From: Nemertoderma westbladi
Taxonomy: Eukaryota; Xenacoelomorpha; Nemertodermatida; Nemertodermatidae
Direction: 5' to 3'
Assembly (NCBI GenBank): GCA_032718475.1
Contig: JAUCBJ010005368.1
Span: forward strand, 1-57,848
Length of the DNA: 57,848 bases
Shown here: positions 54,901 through 57,848 of the stretch, one piece after another
Position numbering within the stretch: the stretch's first letter is position 1
Layout: the number at the start of each line of letters is the position of its first letter
Program-made: the position numbers and the translations under genes
Notes under the pieces: model-generated
Seen by the model: the letters and a program-made list of their open reading frames with translations, nothing else
What the model was told of the DNA's origin: nothing
The model's database searches: none

Positions 54901-55215
54901 GTCAAGCAGGTGCTCCTGCAGTGCTAGCACATCTAAATTCCTCAGTAAATCGTGAATGTAATCAATGTTGTCAGCTAGTCCCCGGCAGTTGTATGTTCCT
55001 ACTCTGATGTTGATGTGATCACTATCATCCTTACTGTATCTATTTTTTTTGTTTCTGGCGTCAATTTTATCACTACTTATGTTAGGGTTAAAATGCGTAA
55101 GATTTGATAAATTTGCCTTCAGTTTCCTTCCATGTCTCCTGTGTGGTCTGCCTTGCTTCTGGACATCTATCCTATCCAGGGCGCCATACTCTCTCCATCT
55201 GTTAAACTCGATACT
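51985..55215 (-). CDS. LINE ORF2: APE endonuclease and reverse transcriptase
   Basis: The frame is open from just after a TGA at 55216-55218. From 55215 it encodes up to 1076 residues: a basic leader, then an apurinic-type endonuclease starting INIRVGTYNCRGL near residue 67, with LALQEH, DSNADVG and SDHTPVEVHF. The reverse transcriptase follows, with SYRPIASIPILAK, DIKAAFDEV near 690, RGVKQGSLLSPFLF and GYADDFLLLA near 789. The first 67 residues and the beginning of the endonuclease are lost if an internal start near 54930 is used, which would remove part of the fold, so the longer form is preferred. No ATG lies in frame before the endonuclease, and the frame overlaps the end of ORF1 by 14 nt, which points to coupled re-initiation or frameshifting. 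The RT motifs fit the CR1/Jockey side of the LINE tree; the exact clade is undetermined. Confidence 0.85.
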   Translation of the reverse strand, partial: SIEFNRWREYGALDRIDVQKQGRPHRRHGRKLKANLSNLTHFNPNISSDKIDARNKKNRYSKDDSDHINIRVGTYNCRGLADNIDYIHDLLRNLDVLALQEHLLDSIDARAIFKDFDDNFTCFHVPAKSLSYRNSGGVAIFLRKCKFSNVTEIGCEDNIIGAKALLTADKTAYLLLSCYAPDSSKRSSVYDHFIGQLQAVVDINSDLTPIILMDSNADVGLLQGTRCNRKFATPRGKKFNNFLISNHMAAFDTFATTTGPCHSFYRGDMGISYIDHVISTLHIAPHSGKVHTMDQSKNLSDHTPVEVHFYPVKKPCAQAPSVTNSCTPARMSIAKHHWSKATKTNLDKYTLEVENLLYQLNSQYSQDLSTWTVGDLNNYTSSVERILTKAAQNYIPILKRRKVPIRRKNAWINSTKLKERISTTKRLHRMWRKSTNETDKVEFYTSFRSSKALVRRLRNTLSKQQSQHNLINATASFKTNPKRFWSYFGSQQNSIPPDKVQNELRAKYHSISPPAVRLQDEDDLYNLIGKLKKKCNIGTMPHISPIVVKRVISKLNKGKSPDFLSLTVEHLLHTNSNSTSKTIANILNGSIRLGEVPNSFGNTTVTHVYKGKKKNPQLAPSYRPIASIPILAKILEGSILSLCFSEYVNSTNANQLGFKKRIGADMAIGLALECTEYYHQQKTPLYICQMDIKAAFDEVNLVMLFNKLSDLINPFIIIVLCRYYMNTTIFLKFGEHVELTGYSILRGVKQGSLLSPFLFNIYTSTIFNKLQTYNLGCVIGSAWVGVIGYADDFLLLATSKCELKQMMKHITEECEKLDLAIEPAKTKWICSSTSHHSAILEFNNNLIPECSNLCFLGFNLATRRYNALQYCISTLSTICEIFRSKSWTARKLDCETLGRLWRTIGIPSALYKIKFLFGALTRTQTDVIESHYRKLLRRLLCVGNYVCNNTLYGLMGCSYIADEAYKSIVGAIIRLETCPNELLQTGLGYALLYNNQDTAHIGLGSTYHKAATAYPLPTLHSLLTSTYATHSVLSRIKPGELKLSEKNDASFIANCYKMSIPFCDKHKYILDYFGII

Positions 55216-57826
55216 TCAACGGATGCATCTTTATATGGCAAGGGTATAGCTTAGAATCAATGTTGGTTCCCCACGATCGACATTTTATCCCTTGTGGCCA
55301 AAAGAAAGGCGTAGTCAGTTTATCGTCATAGGTGGAGCATGTATTCCAAGTGCTGAAACGCATTGAAAGTGAGCCCAGTCTATTCCTGGTTACAATCCTG
55401 TCTACAAATACATTTCTTTCCTGTAAGTATTCGATGACATTGTCTTCAGTATAACAGCGTTTTACCCCTGTAATAAGGTATTCATGTCTGTTTAATGACT
55501 GGGAGACATGTGATTGTGGTCGTAGGTGTGGGTTAGTATCGGAGATTTCCCTTGTGTGGCAGGATTGGGTTATGGTACTCCTGGATTTGTGGTGCTGCCC
55601 GTTATATGCTTCTGCCTGTGTCCATTGTGCGACTGAAGACTTCCCATTATTATGTACTGCAGTATAATGTGGGGTGTTATCCAGACCTGATGATGAGTCA
55701 GTGCACTTATGTGATGTTATGAAGGTACGGGTATCGTCACGCTTGGGCTTGGAACTCATCTTGGGACCTAGCTCATTGCCTGTTAGTTGTGTTGCCTTAT
55801 CAGCCTTTTGTATGGACTTGATTATAGGACTAGATCCTTTTGGAGGGTGGTGTTCACTACTAGGTTTGACTAAGGGTTTAGCCAGAGGGGCCACCTGGGT
55901 CATTCTTGATTGACTAGTGTCACTCAGGGTTGAGTATCTGTTGCTAGTTGGTATAGGAGAGGGACCACTACCTTTCAATCTTCCTTTTCGATCCATCTTA
56001 CGTTGCCGCCGTGTAAGCTTATAAGTATCAGCTACTGGACTGGGTTTCATCATGTGAGGTTCCGCATCATAATTGCCGTTGGTGTTGGAAGAGCCATCGA
56101 GGCAGTTGTCCATGTAGCGGCTCTTTGAGTTATTTGACTGACTTGGGAAAGGTGAAGGGCATGTATTTAATTCGTCCGTTACTATGTACATGGGAGGGGA
56201 ATGACTCTCTATGTTTACAGAAGTCAAGGTAGGTGACTGTAATGGGGGTGGTGTGGACTGAGTAGGTGAATCTGGTGGATGTATGCTATCCTCAGTTGAA
56301 TCCAGCACAATATATGTAGAGGGGCTAATGCAGGAAGATACTTGAATGGCAGCTGAGAGGGACTGCAACAGAGGGCTAGAGGATGGAGCAAGGTCCAAGT
56401 CTATATTTTCTTTTATCACCTCTCCATTGAGTCCCCTATCTAGAGTTGACTCTGACTTTGCATATATATTTGGGTAGGAAATTCCTCCAGGGTATATTCT
56501 GGGGTTAGGCTGTATGCTTGGCTTAGAGTCCTGGATAGACCTTAGATCAGCTTGTAGGGTGAGTCTGGTATTCCTCTCATGGGCTAGTTCATCGTTGAGG
56601 TATTTTACCTCATCCAGTAGTCGCTTGTAATCCGTTTCAAGTTTGCAGAATCTATTCTGAAATGCAACTGTCACTGATATGAGGTCTTTTCTCATATTTT
56701 CCAGGCTGGAATCACTGGATATGGCTTCAGCAATTTTTAGACGTTTCCTGCATGCTTCAGTTAGTTTTTTTTCATAGATGCATCGAAGAAGTTCATATAC
56801 ATCAATGGATGTTTCTTGTTTTGCGGTGCGATTTTTTAGTTGTAGTGAGGCTGCCTGAATGGGGGACATAAAGAGTTTGACATCATCTAAGAGCCCTTGT
56901 CTCAGCCCATCATCACCGGGCTTTAATTGTGCAGTGATTTGCCTTAGAGCGGTCTTCCTAGTGAGAGGGATTATATCAGAGGCCCAGTCGTTGTTATCAA
57001 GGGTGACTTTAGTAGGGGTGTTTGGTTTGTCCTTGCTATCTTGGATTGTGTTATATGCGCCTGGGTGAGCTGGTTGAGTGTTGATTAGCGGGACATTGGA
57101 CAAGTGCATGTCATATGGGTTTGTGTACTTGACTTCATTCAATATATTAAGGATCCAGGTCCTAGCATTCTCTGAGCTTAATAGATGGTTGGGGATATAT
57201 CTATTATTATGGGCTATGGCTGCAGCGTAGAGGCATACAAAGACTCCACAGTCATGGCTATTACTTTGATGGGGAAGATTCAAGAAGAGTTTAGAATTGG
57301 CACATGACCAAGGTTCTTTGTGGGATGCTGCATCGTCAAATTGCCAGTAATATTCATCGAGGCAGTTGAAAAGTGAGCATAGTCTATATGATATATCAGT
57401 TGGTTGTGTATTTCCAAAAGAGCACATCTTGTAGACTGTCCTTGTATTTATATCGATGACATGAAGCACAAAGTGTGAGTTCGAACACTCTGGGACAAGG
57501 ATATATTCCAAGGGAACTGGTGTGGTTGAGGAGATTGATAGAAAATAACTGCGTGCAATATATTTAGTTGCTGCTATTCTATCGTAATCATTGTAAGCTA
57601 ATTTTTGGGTGAGTTCATCGCTAATCCAAGATATATTTGGGGAGCTGCGCTCTAGCATCCATAAGAAGGAATTTACGGCTCCATTGGTGAGCCATGCAGT
57701 ATTAGCCAAGGAGCCCAGGTCAGTGGTGTTGGGTTGAGAGAGTCCATAATAAAATTTGCCGGTATCCGCACAGAAAATGTTATAGGCTAACTTCGTCATA
57801 TTCTCGTTTATATCTTCATTGTTCAT
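55202..57826 (-). CDS. LINE ORF1 with Ulp1/C48-like protease domain
   Basis: The 874-residue protein starts at an ATG at 57826 and ends TATCGAGTTTAA. Residues about 45-215 resemble a Ulp1-type cysteine protease: WLTNGAVNSFL, then HFVLHVIDI (His118) and LPHQSNSHDCGVFVC (Gln187, Cys193). The position of the usual catalytic Asp (after VYK) appears to be Cys135, so activity is uncertain. A coiled coil follows near 390-445 (LLDEVKYLNDELAHERN). About 450-770 is Ser/Pro-rich and probably disordered. The C-terminal part (EYLITGVKRCYTEDNVIEYL ... FFWPQGIKCRSW) resembles the RRM-like RNA-binding segment of many LINE ORF1 proteins. The likely role is packaging element RNA; the protease domain may process proteins or act on SUMO/ubiquitin-like targets, which is inference. 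Confidence 0.8.
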   Translation of the reverse strand: MNNEDINENMTKLAYNIFCADTGKFYYGLSQPNTTDLGSLANTAWLTNGAVNSFLWMLERSSPNISWISDELTQKLAYNDYDRIAATKYIARSYFLSISSTTPVPLEYILVPECSNSHFVLHVIDINTRTVYKMCSFGNTQPTDISYRLCSLFNCLDEYYWQFDDAASHKEPWSCANSKLFLNLPHQSNSHDCGVFVCLYAAAIAHNNRYIPNHLLSSENARTWILNILNEVKYTNPYDMHLSNVPLINTQPAHPGAYNTIQDSKDKPNTPTKVTLDNNDWASDIIPLTRKTALRQITAQLKPGDDGLRQGLLDDVKLFMSPIQAASLQLKNRTAKQETSIDVYELLRCIYEKKLTEACRKRLKIAEAISSDSSLENMRKDLISVTVAFQNRFCKLETDYKRLLDEVKYLNDELAHERNTRLTLQADLRSIQDSKPSIQPNPRIYPGGISYPNIYAKSESTLDRGLNGEVIKENIDLDLAPSSSPLLQSLSAAIQVSSCISPSTYIVLDSTEDSIHPPDSPTQSTPPPLQSPTLTSVNIESHSPPMYIVTDELNTCPSPFPSQSNNSKSRYMDNCLDGSSNTNGNYDAEPHMMKPSPVADTYKLTRRQRKMDRKGRLKGSGPSPIPTSNRYSTLSDTSQSRMTQVAPLAKPLVKPSSEHHPPKGSSPIIKSIQKADKATQLTGNELGPKMSSKPKRDDTRTFITSHKCTDSSSGLDNTPHYTAVHNNGKSSVAQWTQAEAYNGQHHKSRSTITQSCHTREISDTNPHLRPQSHVSQSLNRHEYLITGVKRCYTEDNVIEYLQERNVFVDRIVTRNRLGSLSMRFSTWNTCSTYDDKLTTPFFWPQGIKCRSWGTNIDSKLYPCHIKMHPLKYRV

Positions 57827-57848
57827 GACTTTTTTAGGTAGTAAGGTT

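Larger units (their letters stand above)
51190..57848 (-). mobile_element. APE-type LINE with Ulp1-like ORF1 (5' end at or beyond window edge)
   Basis: The element reads right to left: ORF1 at 55202-57826, ORF2 at 51985-55215, a 3' untranslated region at 51205-51984, and an A tail (plus-strand T run 51190-51204). Both frames are unbroken, so the copy looks young. Only 22 bp lie upstream of the ORF1 Met, so the 5' region is cut off by the window. The flank after the tail is AT-rich spacer; the target duplication cannot be checked without the other end. Confidence 0.9.

Overview
The window is eukaryotic, and almost certainly from an animal, most likely an aquatic invertebrate. It has spliceosomal GT-AG splice signals around Cys-rich EGF-like exons, a BEL/Pao LTR retrotransposon, three kinds of non-LTR retrotransposon, and more than 28 kb of tandem satellite DNA. 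I see no bacterial operon, tRNA, rRNA or CRISPR array. The species cannot be named from the sequence. The density of arrays and nested elements looks like heterochromatin (pericentromeric, subtelomeric or a satellite island).

Layout, left to right. (1) 1-9590: a BEL/Pao retrotransposon on the minus strand with one uninterrupted 2932-residue polyprotein and its 5' LTR (9053-9590). Its 3' LTR lies beyond the left edge. (2) 9591-12763: a 21-bp minisatellite into which the BEL element inserted. (3) 12764-16412: two phase-compatible minus-strand exons of a Cys-rich EGF-like host gene (16252-16412, then 12764-12956), with an RTE-like LINE in the same orientation in the intron between them. The minisatellite starts exactly at the splice donor of the downstream exon. 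(4) 16946-27906: a 22-bp satellite interrupted by four copies of a restriction-like-endonuclease (RLE) non-LTR retrotransposon: a 5'-truncated copy (minus), an apparently intact 1630-codon copy (plus), and two short 3' fragments (minus). (5) 27907-49532: a 21.6-kb satellite built from two unit lengths, 43 bp and 33 bp, containing a 7,801-bp segment present twice in tandem. (6) 49571-50134: a solo LTR related to the BEL LTR, flanked by a perfect 5-bp duplication. (7) 50135-51189: an AT-rich spacer with small repeats and a foldback. (8) 51190-57848: a two-ORF LINE on the minus strand whose ORF1 begins with a Ulp1/C48-like cysteine protease domain and whose ORF2 (APE endonuclease plus RT) overlaps ORF1 by 14 nt with no obvious ATG.

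The most notable points are: repeated targeting of one satellite core (GTACTATGTAC) by an RLE retrotransposon, with inverted satellite scraps at both 5' junctions; a minisatellite whose unit resembles the exon end and splice donor it touches; a Ulp1-like domain in an APE-type LINE; and a stem-loop kept in two diverged BEL LTRs. All family assignments come from motifs read by eye. No database search was run.
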